From NCBI GenBank assembly GCA_024663395.1, contig JANFAH010000002.1:6386001-6450000 (forward strand): 64,000 bases of DNA. The letters are read 5' to 3'. This document shows, in pieces, positions 32,578 through 44,509 of this stretch. Every line of letters starts with the position of its first letter. The stretch's first letter is position 1. This DNA comes from Pisolithus tinctorius. Its lineage: Eukaryota > Basidiomycota > Agaricomycetes > Boletales > Pisolithaceae. A program made the position numbers and the translations under genes. The notes under the pieces were generated by a model. That model worked only from the letters and a program-made list of their open reading frames with translations, was not told the DNA's origin and did not search any database.

Positions 32578-34341
32578 ATGTTAGTAAACAAATGCATGGC
32601 AACTGTGCGACCCACACGTGTACAGAGGATACAAAAGAACAAGCTGAGTAGCCAACCCAGAAACAACCACCATACTACTACCAATCTGCCTCGCAGAAGT
32701 CAACCACAAAATGTACAAGGCCAGTTTGTGTCCTCATGCACACTGGAGATCACAGTGGCATGGTCACCCCTTGGAACCCTGTACACCAGCGACTACTCAT
32801 TCCCATCAGGTACTCAATCACTGGATATTCTGCTATCATCCTCGCAAGAATACCCACTGTTGTCACCACAGGAATATACATCCATATGTGGGATCCCACC
32901 GACCCAAGGAAACTCTCCGGAACACCCAGAAGACGAAGACTTCTTCACAGCGTTCCCTATGATAATACTCCCAACCCCCCCAGCCTCATCAGCGGTACAT
33001 ACCACCCACAGAGAAAGAGCTAGTTCAGCCCCGTCAAGCACCTCGATACTGCATCCCCCACCCCTGCCAACACCACAGGCACCCCCACTCCCATCAATGT
33101 CACAACCACCCCCACCCCTGTCATTACCACAAGCACCTCTGCCACATCCACGACCAATGGCGGAAGCAGTGCCACTCTTCTACAGAGACCATGTGGAAAC
33201 GGAAAACACAAGCGACTTCCTTAAAGTGTTTAACCATAGCATGCTATTCCTAAACCCATTGGCTACCAACAAACAGAAGATAAAGGCCCTAGCCAACTAC
33301 CTGGGGACAAGCTCCCCAGCAGAGCATTGGTACGAAAACCTCACAGCCACACAACATGCCAGCTGGGACGAGCTAGCCAAAGCATTCAACACTAGGTGGC
33401 TGACACTAAAGAGTGTGACACAGATGTCAGAAGAGTACCAGACAGAACTACTAGCACTTAGACTGCCTGAAGAAGATGTCAGAGTAACCAAGATGGTAGG
33501 ACGACAAAAAGTATGGGCACATGTGAAATGGGCAGAAGAAGCAATGCAGCTCACATCCTTAGCAGGAATCAAACAGGGATCAACACTGATCTGGCAAGTC
33601 AAGAAGCAACTCCCAAAGGCAGTCAGAAGGTTGTTGGACGATGAATACAAGGACTGGCAGGACTTCACAGATGATGTGAAAGTGCTGAACACATTGAAAC
33701 TGCGACAGGAGAGGGAGGAGATAGAAGATCAGAAGAAGAGAGAAGAAGAGCGGGACCAGAGACTACTGCAGAAGATGGAGGTGATGAAAAGGGCAATGAT
33801 GGCAGACCTTATGGTGCAACTCCAGCACCTCACAATAGGACAGGTCGCAGTAGCACACACCAACCCACAAACATCACCATCAGCAACACCATCCACCACA
33901 TGATTCATCCTTCAGCAAACACCATGATGCACCATGCTGTACACCTCACCCACAGAAGAGCTGAAGGAGATGGTGTGGAGAGGACTAGAGCAGTACCTGC
34001 AACAACAGAGCAATGAAGAGGGACAGAAAATGTATGTCGCACAACTCGCAGCATGGACAGCAAAGCATGGAGAAACATCACGAATCACCGAGCACACCCC
34101 ATACCTGCTCAAACCAGGAACAGCAATGGTATGCTCAAGGGAGTGCTTCAGATGTGGTACCCACGGACATGGAAGCAGGGACTGCCCAGCCTCAGAAGGG
34201 GACTCGTCCAGACTAAGTCATCATGAAACAGCATGGAGGGCACTATGCAATAGGACTCTTGGGCCGTTCAATAAGAATGTCGCACATACCATCAGACTCA
34301 TAGTGCTAGAGGATCAGGAAAACGACAATGGGTTGCTGTGA
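32578..34341 (+). pseudogene. gag: Gag of gypsy B
   Basis: Long Pro/Thr-rich N-terminus, then the gag core (FYRDHVETENTSDFLKVFNH near 33180, AEHWYENL near 33320, WDELAKAFNTRW near 33370), a charged coiled coil near 33700-33800, a stop at 33901, then continuing in the 33934 frame to a CCHC knuckle near 34147 (CFRCGTHGHGSRDC). Start placed at an ATG after the LTR (MLVNKCMATV); the open frame extends back into the LTR. The middle stop makes the copy defective unless it is spliced. Confidence 0.7.
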
Positions 34342-34796
34342 AGGACAGCACAACAACCTGGACATCAAATGTATCTATGTTGGCTCACCCCAGCTCGCAT
34401 GTACCAACCGTTGTAACACATGTTATTGACCTTTACTCTGTGACATGCAGCAACCAAAGCCAGCAGACAGATACAGCAGACAAACCTGTCCCATTCATGC
34501 ATGCAATAACCATTAAAAATCCAGACGGCACCGACCCAGTCCAAATCCAAGCCTTGTTCAACGATGGTGCCATGATGGGTGCCATGTGCTCGTCAGTATT
34601 CAGCAAAATCAGGCACAGCTTACAAGGGTGGCGACCCTCCACACAAACACTACATATGGCAAACAGAACAGTTGTCCCGTCAGAAGCAACGTGGTCAGGA
34701 ACAATATGGGTGAATGGAGTAGAAGCTGAAGGAACATTCAAAGTCTTCAATAGTGGAGGAGGGTGGTCTTTCCTGTTTGGAAAACCACTACTATGA
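34338..34796 (+). pseudogene. Protease of gypsy B, active-site Asp lost
   Basis: Aspartic protease domain of pol: ALFNDGAMM near 34551, ANRTVVPSEATWSG, then the C-terminal hallmark GGGWSFLFGKPLL. In relatives the active-site triad begins with Asp; here it reads Asn (AAC at 34560-34562), preceded by C, so a CpG transition explains it. The domain overlaps the gag stop by four bases in another frame. Confidence 0.72.
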
Positions 34797-36729
34797 GTGT
34801 TCAAGGCTAAACACAACTACACTACAGACGAAGTCACGATTACAGATGACACCACCACCGTGACACTACAGAACCAGTTCATCAGAAACCCAGGATTGTG
34901 CAAAATGAACAAAGAACAAAAAATACTGGTCAACGTCATGAGCACAGCAGGCAAACCAGAAAGCATCGAAGAAATACAACCAATGGACACAGGAAAAATA
35001 TTCACGAGGCTAATGGATCTGTTTGCACTGCCAAGGATCAAGTATATCCTGCAAAACATCAAGACTGGCAGCAATCTGTCAGAAGAAGAAAAACGAAAGG
35101 TAACAGAGCTAATCACGGAATTCACAGATATATTCACATGCTCCCTTGGTGAGGTACTACCAATACCAGGAGTGCAGATCGACCTAAACATATGAGATGA
35201 CACGACTTTTTGAACAACAGTAAACCAATGGCCAATGAACCCACCGCAATGTCAGTTCATGCACAGATGGGTAGATCAAATGCTAGAGGCCAACCTCATT
35301 GAACAAGCCAATATCCCATGGATCAAACATGTCGCACCAACGGTACTAGTGCAAAAAACACATGATGTTAATGGAGGAATGATGCTGAGTGACCTCCAAC
35401 AAGAACTAAACAGACAATGCAATGACACAAACCTAGCACAACTGTTCGCAGTAACAACAAACAAACAGGAATGGCAGCCCAACACAACAACAAAACCATC
35501 AAACAAGACACTGAAATGGCGCATAACACAAAACTTCTCAGATCTGAACAAGGTCACCCAAATACCACCACTGTTTCAAGGCAATATCAGAGCAAAATAA
35601 CAACGTCTAAGCAGACACAAGTATGTCTCAGTGTTTGACTTTGCAGTGGGCTTCTATGCAATACAAATCCCAGAGAAATGGCAACCGTACTTTACGTTCT
35701 TCGTTGACAGGAAAGGGTACTTCTGGTACAAAAGAATGGCAATGGGATGGACAGGTGCACCAATGATGTTTTCAGCAATGGCAACCAACTGCCTGCACGA
35801 CATGCTATTGGACAATACAATGGAATTGTTCATAGATGATGGCAGCTGCGCAGAAAACACCTTTGACAGCATGCTAACAAAACTACAAAGGATCTTCCAG
35901 CGATGCAGAATATGCAAGCTATCGCTGTCACCAACCAAATGCCACTTGTATATGACAGAAATGATGTTTGCCAGAGCAACAATCAGACCACATGGAGTAC
36001 AACCAGACTTAGCAAAATTATCAGCAATTGTCAAATGGAAACAACTGGATGATGCACTCAAGCTCACATCATTCCTCAGACTAGTGGGTCACTTCTGAGA
36101 CCTCATTAGAGGGTATGCCAAAATCAAAGGACCACTTCGGGATTTAATAAAACAAGTCGACATACCTAAGCCCATATCTAAACCCACATACCGAAAAGTG
36201 CTAACTATCCACAAGCTCACAGATAAATGGGAGCCCAAGCACACAGCAGCATTCCTGGACCTCAAAGTAGCACTAACAAGCCAACCAACATTGCACGCAC
36301 CATGCTACGATGGGACACCATTCGTAGTAACTATGGATGGATGCCAATAAGGCTTTGGAGCCATACTAACACAGCATAGCAGGATACAGACACCAACAGG
36401 CAAGACCATCGAGAAACAGTACCAATAGCATTTGCATTGAAACGAACATCATCGACCAAGAGGAACTACAAGCCATTCCTATTAGAGTTCACAGCACTAA
36501 AGTTTGGCCTGGACCACTTCATGGATATAGTGTGGGGCTTCCTGGTAGAGATCAAGACAGGCTGTCAAGCCCTCAAGGACATCCTATCAAACAACAATAT
36601 ATCCATGGCACACACATGATGGCGAGATGGGATACTAGCACACAACATTATAGCGGTGCAACATGTACCAGGACAACTCAATGTAGTCACAGATGGGCTA
36701 AGCTGACAGTGGGACAATATGGAACGTGA
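34797..36729 (+). pseudogene. Reverse transcriptase and RNase H of gypsy B
   Basis: RT core with VFDFAVGFYAIQI, MAMGWTGAPMMF and the catalytic FIDDGS near 35840; the thumb region reads LRLVGHF then TGA at 36096-36098, then DLIRGYAKIKGP in the same frame, so Arg CGA became TGA. Other stops: TAA at 35598-35600 and TAA near 36348 at the start of RNase H (TMDGCQ...GFGAILTQ). RNase H resumes at 36437 (KPFLLEFTALKFGLDHF). Clearly inactive. Confidence 0.82.
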
Positions 36730-36880
36730 CAATGAGGAGGATGGGAGTAGCTGGTTGGTCAGCCCAGACCCCAAAACAACACTAGGACTCGTTAATGACA
36801 TATTCACCATCAACAAACTATCCCAGAGTGACCAAGAGTTATGACAATGTTTCAACAGCAAACTGCTGTTCCGTGAGGTT

Positions 36881-38341
36881 GTGGATGCCATACTCAACAC
36901 CAACACAAACATGCCCATTCGTGACTGTAGCAAGGCAAGACATCGGGCAAAACAGTACATAATACAGGAGGGTAAGTTATGGAGATTGTATGGCAGCACC
37001 AGTATCAGGCCACGACACAAGGTGGAGTGTATCTCACGGGAAGAGGCCGAAGAAAAAGTGCAACAAGCGCATGAAACTGGAGGACACTGGGGCCAGGATG
37101 CGCTAAAAATCGCCCTAACAGATCGCTACTATGCACTGAAGATGGATCTCGCAGTAATGAAAGCCATACATGACTGTGCAAAATGCAAAAACTTTGGCAC
37201 ACCCAAACTAAATTCATTATTAGAGCCTATAACAAGAAGACACCTGTTCGAATTACTAGTTGGAGACTACCTAGCAATGCCAATGGGCAAGGGCAGGTAT
37301 CACACACTAGGCCTTTTCTTAGACACATTTTCACAGCACCTATGGGTTACTAAGTTCAAAACAGCAGGTACAGCCAAAATGACAGCTGACAGCCTGGCAA
37401 ACATCTTCAACAGTTTCACTGCTGTGGAAATGTTCATGATGGATGGAGGCTGCCACTTTAACAACAAGTTGGTCAAAGAATATTGTGCTAAGTGGTCATG
37501 CATGCATCATGTAGTAGCTGCACCATGGATCAACGGACTAGTTGAAGGAACCAACAAGCTACTATTACACGTCCTCAAATGCCTGTGCACGCCGAACATG
37601 GGAGAAGATGGTGCAGAGAATGACAATTGGGAAAAACTGCTGAGAATGTGGCCAGACCACCTGGATGACGCAGTCTGGGCCATGAACAATCACCTCCTTC
37701 TGTCCCTCAAGTTCACACCAAAAGAACTACTCCTAGGTTTAGTCATCGACACAAAGCACACAGAGCTAATGTCTAGTACCACAGAACCATCCACACTCGA
37801 TGCAACAATACATATGGCATATGCCACACAGCAATGCCTAGACAGTTACAACAAAGCAGTGAGACACGCAATCAAACGAAAAACAGCATTCGATCATTGC
37901 ATGCTGAAACGACAGCTGGCAGAAGTTGTATTCAACATAGGAGACCTCATACAAATATACCAGAACGACTTGGACTATACCTTCAAAACAGAGCGAAAAC
38001 TGTTACCTAAGTGGTCCACTCCCCACAGAGTTGCTATGCGTCTGAGAAACTCCTACAGGTTAGAAACACTAGCAGGTACACTGCTCGAGGGTGAATTCAG
38101 TGCACGACACCTATGCACATTCAAGCCGAGAGAGGGCACATGCCTGCACAGTGACCAACAATGCTACATACAACAACTACAGCAGGACGAGAGTGGAGGT
38201 GAAAACAGTATGAATGCGAAAAGTGGGAGAGAAGGAACCACAGAAGAGGAAGGGAGCAACAGAGACAACGAGCAGGATGGTGTAGGTGAGGATGGCAAGG
38301 ATCCCCCAGAGGAAGGGAGCACTGTGGCAGAGAGGGTATAG
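36881..38341 (+). CDS. Integrase of gypsy B
   Basis: 486 codons without a stop. HHCC zinc module (HETGGHWG and CAKCKN, residues about 64-106), catalytic core with Asp in LVGDYLAM, Asp in FMMDGGCHF and Glu in GLVEGTNK at the expected spacing, then the C-terminal SH3-like part (PKWSTPHRVAMRLRNSYRL) and a Gly/Glu-rich tail. The best preserved enzyme in the window, although cut off from a working RT. Start is the first ATG; in the intact element it is part of pol. Confidence 0.85.
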   Translation: MDAILNTNTNMPIRDCSKARHRAKQYIIQEGKLWRLYGSTSIRPRHKVECISREEAEEKVQQAHETGGHWGQDALKIALTDRYYALKMDLAVMKAIHDCAKCKNFGTPKLNSLLEPITRRHLFELLVGDYLAMPMGKGRYHTLGLFLDTFSQHLWVTKFKTAGTAKMTADSLANIFNSFTAVEMFMMDGGCHFNNKLVKEYCAKWSCMHHVVAAPWINGLVEGTNKLLLHVLKCLCTPNMGEDGAENDNWEKLLRMWPDHLDDAVWAMNNHLLLSLKFTPKELLLGLVIDTKHTELMSSTTEPSTLDATIHMAYATQQCLDSYNKAVRHAIKRKTAFDHCMLKRQLAEVVFNIGDLIQIYQNDLDYTFKTERKLLPKWSTPHRVAMRLRNSYRLETLAGTLLEGEFSARHLCTFKPREGTCLHSDQQCYIQQLQQDESGGENSMNAKSGREGTTEEEGSNRDNEQDGVGEDGKDPPEEGSTVAERV

Positions 38342-38424
38342 ATGAGACAACCAAGAGGGAGGGCAAACAGATGTAGCAGCGCATGTGGACGACGAGGATG
38401 TCGTCATTTTTTGAAGGGGGCACA

Positions 38425-38581
38425 TGGAGTGGGAAGGCCTGGGGACAGGAGGCGAGGATACAGCCACAGTGCGCTTAGTCAGACGGACACACTTAGACAC
38501 AGAGGTGCACATGTACAGACACAGAAGACCAACCACGAGCTCAGTCCAGTTCATCAGACTGAAGCCCAGTCCACTGCTCCA
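38425..38581 (+). repeat. 3' LTR of gypsy B
   Basis: TGGAGTGGGAAGG to CACTGCTCCA, preceded by a GAAGGGGG purine run at 38413-38420 that may be the polypurine tract. Confidence 0.87.
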
Positions 38582-39616
38582 CTGTCCTTGTTGCTTTGGC
38601 CACTGTCTTGTTCCGAGCACATTCAGGACTTGACTTGCCATCATGCTTGGGCAGTGTTCCTGGTTCCTCAAATGTTTCCCCAAGGTACTCTCACCAGCTT
38701 CCTTCCAGTGTATGGACATCATTGAAGGGGATCCCATCCATGATTTCATTATTGAAGTCCATACTGTCATTGCATGAGTCTTACCTAGGCCTAGAGGAGA
38801 ATATGGTGGACTCTGTGCATGCCTGTATAGTTCCCTCCTCATTTTTCCACCCAGCCATACACACTATGCACATTCCGCAATACCTCCACATCTCCATCGC
38901 AAAGCTTTGGACATACTTGTACCCATACTTGGCTGCATTCCTGGAACCAGGATAAATTGAAGGCTGGGAAGTTGACATACAATCACACCTTGCTTTTGTC
39001 TCTGGCATGGGGCCTTCCTGCCTGTTCCACCTTTCCACTATATCTTCAGCTGCAGCCAATTGTTCCTCCATCAGGTCATCCTGAATAAAAGCCATCAATG
39101 CATTCTGATACTGTTGGATCTGCTTGCTTCCATTGGTATCACCTTCTTCTACTTTCATTTTGGCAAGCTTCTCCTGTATTTGCACTTGGTACAATTCGTG
39201 GACCACTGCCCACACAGAGTACTTGTAACTGGATCTAAGGGTAATGCATGGCTTCTTTGAACAGAGGGGCTTTTTCAACCAATCTTGTATTAGCTACAAG
39301 GGTGCTTTGAATTTTGAGCATCCGAATCAGAACTTTTAGAGCATACCTTGCACTTGGTCTGGACTTCGCTCCCTCTCAACTCCTTGTTCCTGTCCAATCG
39401 CTGCATCTCCTCCCATATGGATAGCAGAACTGCAGGCTTCTTCTTCTTCCCTGCTTGCCTCCATTCCTGGCATCAGTGCCCAAGGATCTCCAACTCTTCC
39501 ACTTCAAAGGTTCCTTCTTCCCTTTCCCCTGCATCTGATGGTTCTATATCTTGCTCACCATCAGCATCATCTCTTTCTGTCTGATCCCAGGCATCTGATT
39601 TGTACTGTGACTCCAT
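38582..39616 (-). pseudogene. KDZ-linked accessory protein, N-terminal part
   Basis: Starts with MESQYKSDAWDQTE (ATG complement 39614-39616). An acidic N-terminus leads to a helical domain: AVVHELYQVQIQEKLAK, AAAEDIVERWNRQEGP, KYVQSFAMEMWRYCGM, and CMAGWKNEEG near 38860. The combination WN-x-EGPP and FA-x-E-x-WR-x-CGMR followed by AGWK is a pattern I associate with this basidiomycete family. Broken by stops near 38770 and 38650, and by gypsy B at 38581. It is divergent from the KDZ transposase across a 550-bp spacer (39617-40166), which likely serves as a shared promoter region. Confidence 0.58.
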
Positions 39617-40166
39617 GGAGTATGATGTGGTATGATGTATAATGATGTATAGTAGATGGTTGGCTACTAAGTTTTTTCATGCCCTTGTTTGGTCTCAATG
39701 CATTTCAGTACTAGTGCAGTCAGGCCAAGGAATTCATTCAGACCTCCGTGAAGCGACCAAAATATCCAATCAGGCTGATCTCTTTGACAGGATCCCACCC
39801 AAAGGCAGATTAGCTCCCAGTTTGCATCTGGGCTGTCAGTTGGCTGGCCCAATCATATCCATACTTATATTGATACCAAACTTCTCATTTCACCTGCATC
39901 AGCTAATATAGCATCCAAATTCACCATCATAATCCAGGCAAAGCAGCCAGGTAATGTTGCAACAGGAAGGGAATGTGTGGGCAGGGATTGAGCGGTAATA
40001 AGAAGGCAGCACCTTGCATTGTGCGAGGCCAGTGTAGTTGCATTTGTATTTATGACCTGACATGTATTAAAGTACCAACATCGATAGAGCTAAATGATAA
40101 AGTGACTTGCACTAGCAGTAGCATTTCTAACAACTGACCTCATACTGTAAAATCAGCAACCTCCAG
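39617..40166. other. Divergent intergenic region of KDZ element
   Basis: 550 bp between the accessory gene (minus) and the KDZ transposase (plus). Begins with a short ATGATGTATA-type repeat (39620-39655). No reading frame I can support; probable bidirectional promoter by position only. Confidence 0.4.
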
Positions 40167-43100
40167 ATGGCCAAGGGAAGCACTCAAAAGGGCATGAGAA
40201 TGATTGGTCCTACCCCAGGCCATCAGGTGAAGTAGCTGGAAGTCAAGACTCAGAGAACTGGAGGTAGATATAGATCACGATTGGTAGAAGTCGCAATCAA
40301 ACAGCCAGATCCAACAACCCCTGTCCATTCTCCCCAATCCTCACCATCCAAGCATGCTAGGTCTCGCTCCCACAAGCACTTTGATGCATGGGTGGATTCA
40401 GCCTTCAATGGACATGAAAGCATGAGCCCACCATTCCAGCAACTGAATTTACTGCAGAAAAAGGTATGCAGCAGTTTGCCAACCCGAAAGTGGACTTCAC
40501 ATGGTGTGTCAGATGCAGAACGATTACATCTGCAAATGGGTTCCACAGAAGGGGGAGTTCTTGAAGGTACTCCTGGAGCTGGAAGCCTCCCCAGAACCAA
40601 GGAACTGCACCTGGTGTGGCAACAATGGGGTATACAGATGTCTGGATTGCTTGCATCAGTCCCTATTCTGCACAGAATGTTGCTGGAAGAGTCATGAGAG
40701 CCTGCCATTCCACAGGATCCAACAGTGGACAGGGGACTTCTACAAGGAATCTGCCCTCCACATGGTGAGAGATCAGTTGGTTGCCCAGAATTACATTCAC
40801 ATCGAGAGCCACAGACTGGCATTCAGTTTCACCTGGGACATGGCGGAGCACCCTGTCCCTGAGCGATCACACAAGCCCAGCCAGCAGCAGGTGAACCTCT
40901 ACACATGGATGATCAAGAGTGGGAAGATGTGGAAGATATTGAAGAAAACCCAATGCACCTGCAACCTCCAGTGGGGTCAAGATATCTCACTGTCGTGGAT
41001 GTCACAGGTGTTCATTTCATCATAGTGAATTGGTGTGAATGCAAGATTGCAGAAATGCAATACATACAGTTGCTCAGAGCCAAACTATTTCCCTCAATGT
41101 TTGAGAAGCCAAGCACTGCATTCACATTCATGGTTCTGGATGACTTCCTGAGGGACAATCTGGAATGTGGAATGTCCGAACTATTACAGCAAGTTGTGTC
41201 AGATCACATCCAGTGTGTTTCCACACCTCATTCCAGTAAGATTTGGTATCTTGGTTCCAAGTGTTGGAATGGCTGAAGGGGCAATCAGGATAGATACTGT
41301 GAGCTTCTATGGGTTGCACAGAAATGGCAATACCTCAAGCTACTTAAATGGAATGGATTCCATGGGACAACCAGGTCAGCAGAGAAAGGTGGACTGGCAT
41401 TATTTTGCACAGCATGCCCCCAGCCTGGAATAAATGTTGATACAAATGAGGATTTGGACCAGTAAGTGGCTCCAATAATGCACTCCTCATATGCTGACCT
41501 TCTCCAGCTGGCAGTTCACCCACACAGTAGTAATGGACAGAAACTTTAAAGTGGAGCACATGAGCGGAAATCCAAAGATCAAGTGTGGTTGATGGATGGA
41601 CTAGGTTATATGGTGACCAATCTGCACTATGCAGACTATTTGAAGGCCACTCCACATATTGTGGAGGTATGAATTCATTCAACCCATGCAAAACATGATC
41701 TGAGCTCAGGCACAGAAATCCACCTGCAACAACCATAGAGCTATCAGTCAGGCAAATGCAGCCCAGGAAAAGCTTCGTGTGACAGGAATTGGGGTGACTG
41801 CATGCACACAGCATGGATGGTCTTATCCGCATTGTGTTGTTGACTTCCAAAAAGGAGAAAGGTATGAGGTTGAATTGTCAACTTTGACACCTGCTGATGG
41901 CGCTGCAGACAGTTGAACATGGACTACTCTTTGGCAAATGCATTGGGATACAATATGGAAGGGATCAAACAAGTGGTTTGCTTCTACAACATTAACTGCT
42001 CCTACATGATGAATCTGTGGAAGTGTGTGGGTCGAAGTGAGATGATTGATATCCTGTCATTACTTTGGATTATCCCTGGAATCGGCATATGGCATGTGCA
42101 TGGGCACAAGAAGGAGTGTTATGCATGGTATGCCCCACTGTTCATCAAGGGGGCCAGATGGGTAGACAGAGAAATCATTGAAACATTGTGGTCCATCCTT
42201 AATGTGGAATCCACATCTGCATGCAGGATGACCTCACCACACTGCCAAGAACTGCTGGATTTCCAGATGAATGATTCCAACTTCATGAAGATGATTTGGA
42301 TTGGTCAGTCTGAAGATCCACTTGCAGCGCACTCTCTGACATCAAGATTAAGCAGATAGCCTATCATGGAAGCTCAAAGTGGCTCGAGCAGCAGCGCCAT
42401 TGGCAAGGCAGGCATATATCAAGCTAGATGATGCCCTGTCTGCAGAACAGCAAAACAGCTGGCAAATGCAAGAGATTCATGCACTGCATGATCATGTTGA
42501 TGACCCATCTGTCATGGACATCTTCAAAGTTCAATTAAGGGCAGGTATGGCATCCGCCTTTTTGGATAAATGCAAAATACTTACATATCATGAGAAGCAC
42601 CAACAGTGCATGCAATTGAACTAGCATTACTGGAGGAACCCAGACCCAGCAGAAGCCTGCACAGAGCAGCTAGTTGGCTAGTGCGCAGTTTATGCTTAGA
42701 AGAGGCCATAACCTCACTTCACATGGACAGAAAGGACATTGGGGAATGGGCATCAGAATTGAAAAAATTGGCTATGGCACGCCATGCTGACCGCTGTAGG
42801 GAATGTAATTTCCCTACTGGGGGAATTGTTTTATTTTGATGATTTTACTTTATTTTGTTCTAGCTATCTCTCTGCTACTTGTTCTTAGAATTTCGCTTTT
42901 TTTGTTGCTTAGTCAGCACTACCTAGTGACTGGCATAGTTAGTCTTCCTTAAAAAAAAATAGACGAGCTACCACAGACGAGAGACGAGTTCGAGCAGGTC
43001 GTTTCCCTGCACCCAGACAGCCATAGAAGCCCTCAGACGTCCTCCAGGATCCAGTCCCAGGCTATAGAAGCCCCCTTTGGCCTACTCTCTCCCCTCAGAT

Positions 43101-44167
43101 CTCAGGTTCCCCTACCAAACCTCTCTCTCTCAAATCATCTTTCCTACACCGCATTGCATCTGAACAATCAGGTTTTATTGCAGATGCCGCAATTTACTTG
43201 AAGCTACACCTTGAAGTGGGCTCCAACACTTCTGCCAGTGAATCCATACAGCAGGCTACATTTCTTGATGCAAATTCAGAGCAGGATTATGCTTCAGATG
43301 ATGGTTGGCTGGACAACATGGGGGATGAGTTTCCAGCTTCAGATGGAACTCCAGCAGGACTGCAGGAAAAATTGCCACTCCCATCTGCTCTTGGCATTGA
43401 CACATGTTGAGCTCGAGGGCTTCAAAATCTTGCAGAAATGGAGCTGAAGCTTCGCACAGGTCAAGCTAATGATGTGCTACATGGCCTCTGTCTTACATTG
43501 GCAGACAAGGCAGCTGTCTTTTGGGGGGTGGTGCACACAGCTAAGAGCTATTCTACAAAAACTCAGGCCTGGGATATGATCTGTGCTATCAATGTCTCTG
43601 TAAAAAAACAGGCCACAATTTATAATCAATGCAGAGATGCCATGGTTGCACTTGGCATGGGTGCAGATATCTTAGGACATTATCAAGAGCTTCATAAAGA
43701 AGACCTGGCTGTGCAGACAGTGGCCTTCTCCCAAAATGCACAGGAGCACTGTGGAATCCATCTTCCATGGTTTTGGTTGATTGATGTCCCATGGGACACA
43801 GAATCAAAGAGTTGGATGTCTGAATGTATGTTGACCTTACCATTCAACAGTACTTGAAGGTTGATGAATTTGCTTCAATTAGTTTATCACATTCATTGGC
43901 TGCGAGCAAAATCTGTCAAAGATTGTTGGGAAGAAGAGGAAGAGCTCGTAATATCAGAATTTCAATGGGCTATAAGTTTCTTCAGATTTCGAGCAAAAGA
44001 ATGGCATAAGATACAGATGGGAAGCAGTGCTATTGGAGCTCCTGGGGTGTGGTGTTATGCAGCGAGGCAGAGGATGATGTATTTGAGGTTGGCCAAGCAT
44101 GCCAAACACAAATGGCAGGCCATGAATGCAACTGATAATCAGTTTGTCCGGGAGAAAGATTTGTAGT
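40167..44167 (+). pseudogene. KDZ transposase with cysteine cluster
   Basis: Kyakuja-Dileera-Zisupton transposase. Start at MAKGSTQKG (40167). Introns: 40464-40512, 40765-40826, about 41236-41288, and 43826-43882. A zinc-binding cysteine cluster (CxC type: CTWCG, YRCLDCLHQSLFCTECC, LPFHRIQQWTG, 40606-40740) precedes LTVVDVTGVH and AFTFMVLDDFL, then CTACPQPGIN. The catalytic part has MDRNFKVEHM (Asp), YNINCSYM where relatives have Asp (AAC at 41988-41990), HVHGHKKEC and EIIETLW (Glu). Past the Z insertion the C-terminal helices read DVPWDTES, HWLRAKS, CYAARQ. Stops: TAG 40230-40232, TGA 40860-40862, TGA 43408-43410, more near 41580-41900. Confidence 0.85.
42795..43148 (+). mobile_element. Solo LTR of family Z in KDZ transposase
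   Basis: 354 bp, TGTAGGGAATG to CTTTCCTACA, flanked by a perfect 4-bp duplication CCGC (42791-42794 and 43149-43152). Begins with GTAGGGAA-TGTAAT-TTCCCTAC. Excision with one CCGC restores the KDZ frame (GAC CGC ATT GCA TCT). Confidence 0.9.
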
Positions 44168-44509
44168 TAAATGTTAGCTCAATGTGAACCTGCAGTTTCT
44201 GTCCCCCACCCTTGCATTCTGCCCTGTAGCTGATGGGTGGGTCACAGGTACTTCGCAGGAGACATCCAGTGGCAAGCTAGCCCATTCATTCACCTTTCGC
44301 ATGTTTTATTTTCATTGTGGATATGTCTGGTATGACATGAGTATGTATATCATTTGTCTTGAAAGCCTCATGCTTCCATGGGCTGAGATGAATGGCAACA
44401 AACCATTGTTGTGAAACAGAATATTTATTGCTCACTACAGAGGGTGAATTGGGCACTAGTGACTGGCTGAATGCCCTTGGTTGTATTTCCATCTGCTGAG
44501 AAATATTTA
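44168..44509. other. 3' flank of KDZ gene, nothing recognised
   Basis: About 340 bp following the KDZ stop; no gene or repeat that I can support. Confidence 0.4.

Larger units (their letters stand above)
32351..38581 (+). mobile_element. Ty3/gypsy retrotransposon B, short LTRs
   Basis: 6231 bp with LTRs of 157 bp at 32351-32507 and 38425-38581, inserted into the accessory gene. Flanks are CCAT (32347-32350) and CTGT (38582-38585); these look unrelated but both derive from CCGT by one CpG transition each, and removing the element with one copy rejoins the accessory protein (ATRT to GKVDSV). Gag, protease, RT, RNase H and integrase are in order. Protease and RT are broken. Confidence 0.88.
26531..44167. 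mobile_element. Degraded KDZ composite transposon (limits uncertain)
   Basis: Four gene remnants belong together by content: TET/JBP-type dioxygenase (plus), proline-repeat protein (minus), accessory protein (minus) and KDZ transposase (plus). Co-occurrence of TET/JBP genes with KDZ transposons in basidiomycetes is established (Iyer and colleagues' description of fungal TET/JBP expansions). Gypsy B and a Z solo LTR are nested inside. I found no terminal repeats, so the limits given are simply the outermost gene remnants. Confidence 0.55.
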
